DNA from: Actinomycetes bacterium
Lineage (GTDB): Bacteria; Actinomycetota; Actinomycetes; Streptosporangiales; Streptosporangiaceae
NCBI GenBank assembly: GCA_023425615.1
Contig: JAFACJ010001119.1
Coordinates: forward strand, 1 to 5,506
DNA: 5,506 bases
Reading direction: 5' to 3'
The notes beneath the pieces were generated by a model. The model had not been told where the DNA came from and made no database searches. It worked only from the letters and a program-made list of their open reading frames with translations. How positions within the stretch are numbered: position 1 is the first letter of the stretch; the number at the start of each line of letters is the position of its first letter. This document shows positions 4,986 to 5,506 of the stretch, piece by piece. A program made the position numbers and the translations under genes.

Positions 4986-5506
4986 TGAGCGAGAAGACCG
5001 AAACCGACGCCGTCCTGCTCACCGAGTCGGCCGATGGCGTGCTGACGCTCACCCTCAACAGGCCCGGCGCCCGTAACGCCCTCTCGCCCGCCCTGGTCAC
5101 CGCGCTCGACGAGGCGCTGACCAGGTTCGAAGAGGACGACACGGTGCGAGCCGGTGTGATCACCGGCTCCGGGCCGGCGTTCTGCGCCGGGCTCGACCTG
5201 AAGGTCTTCGCCGCCGCCGGGGCGGACCGGCGGGCCGTCGGCGTCCTCATCCGCCGTTTCGGCGGGCTGTCCAAGCCGTTGATCGGGGCGGTCGACGGAC
5301 CGGCCGTCGCGGGGGGCCTCGAACTGGCCCTGGGCTGCGACTTCCTGATCGGCGGCCCGCGGGCGATGTTCGCCGACACCCACGTGCGGATCGGCGCGTT
5401 CCCCGGCGGCGGGATGACCGCCCGGCTGAGCCGGGCCGTCGGGGTCCGCACGGCGAAGGCCATGAGCCTCGGCGGCCTCCGGCTCGACGCGCAGGCGGCC
5501 CTGCGC
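4985..5506 (+). CDS. Enoyl-CoA hydratase/isomerase (crotonase) family protein, 3' end outside window
   Basis: 174 codons are visible with no stop; about 260 aa would be usual, so roughly the C-terminal third is missing. The start ATG (4985-4987) overlaps the preceding TGA by one base. Visible crotonase features are LNRPGARNALS (24-34), the oxyanion-hole segment FCAGLDL (66-72) and the second oxyanion segment AGGLELALGCDF (109-120). E113 corresponds to one of the two catalytic glutamates of rat hydratase (E144). The position of the second (E164) is H133 in FADTHVRIGAFPGGG. FADTH is, from memory, frequent in actinobacterial EchA proteins of uncertain function. The protein therefore need not be a classical hydratase; isomerase, hydrolase or other CoA-thioester chemistry is possible. 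Its coupling to the dehydrogenase suggests that they act on the same intermediate. Confidence 0.92.
   Translation, partial: MSEKTETDAVLLTESADGVLTLTLNRPGARNALSPALVTALDEALTRFEEDDTVRAGVITGSGPAFCAGLDLKVFAAAGADRRAVGVLIRRFGGLSKPLIGAVDGPAVAGGLELALGCDFLIGGPRAMFADTHVRIGAFPGGGMTARLSRAVGVRTAKAMSLGGLRLDAQAALR

Noticed and set aside
4588..5463. 291-codon leftward frame opposite the second dehydrogenase and crotonase
   Set aside because: It is Ser/Arg/Pro-rich without motifs and overlaps two convincing genes on the other strand.

Overview
The window is about 70% GC with strong G/C preference at third codon positions and is almost entirely coding. The gene families and their closest remembered relatives (mycobacterial-type MaoC hydratase, FCD-type GntR regulator, actinobacterial crotonase) point to an actinomycete chromosome, possibly Streptosporangiales or a relative. 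The phylum-level call is fairly safe; the order is a guess. I see no mobile element, RNA gene or CRISPR array.

Layout. From the left edge, a rightward gene truncated at its 5' end encodes the C-terminal part of a beta-rich protein, tentatively lipocalin/AttH-CrtC-like (1-698). It converges on a leftward gene, and the gap between them holds a perfect 15-bp-stem inverted repeat that probably terminates transcription in both directions. The leftward strand then carries, in transcription order, a short-chain dehydrogenase (4097-3354), a MaoC-type (R)-specific enoyl-CoA hydratase (3324-2872), a thiolase (2814-1594) and a GntR/FCD regulator (1534-761). A divergent AT-rich control region (4098-4205) separates this operon from a rightward operon of a second short-chain dehydrogenase (4206-4985) and a start/stop-coupled crotonase-family gene that runs off the right edge.

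How the genes fit together. Hydratase-2, short-chain dehydrogenase and thiolase are the last three steps of a beta-oxidation spiral that runs through (R)-3-hydroxyacyl-CoA, the stereochemistry used by the peroxisomal multifunctional enzyme type 2. The second dehydrogenase and the crotonase probably prepare or extend the substrate, which cannot be named from the sequence. No acyl-CoA ligase or acyl-CoA dehydrogenase is visible; they may lie outside the window.

The most useful non-coding observation is that the two AT-rich islands in this GC-rich DNA, one upstream of the GntR gene and one between the divergent operons, share the 10-mer AGCTAATTTA in the same orientation relative to the downstream gene, along with TAGAT-containing palindromes. 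This is a candidate operator set for the local GntR regulator, implying autoregulation and control of both operons. The enzymes are recognisable families. I found no evidence of an entirely new type of system; the novelty, if any, lies in the substrate and in several non-standard active-site positions.
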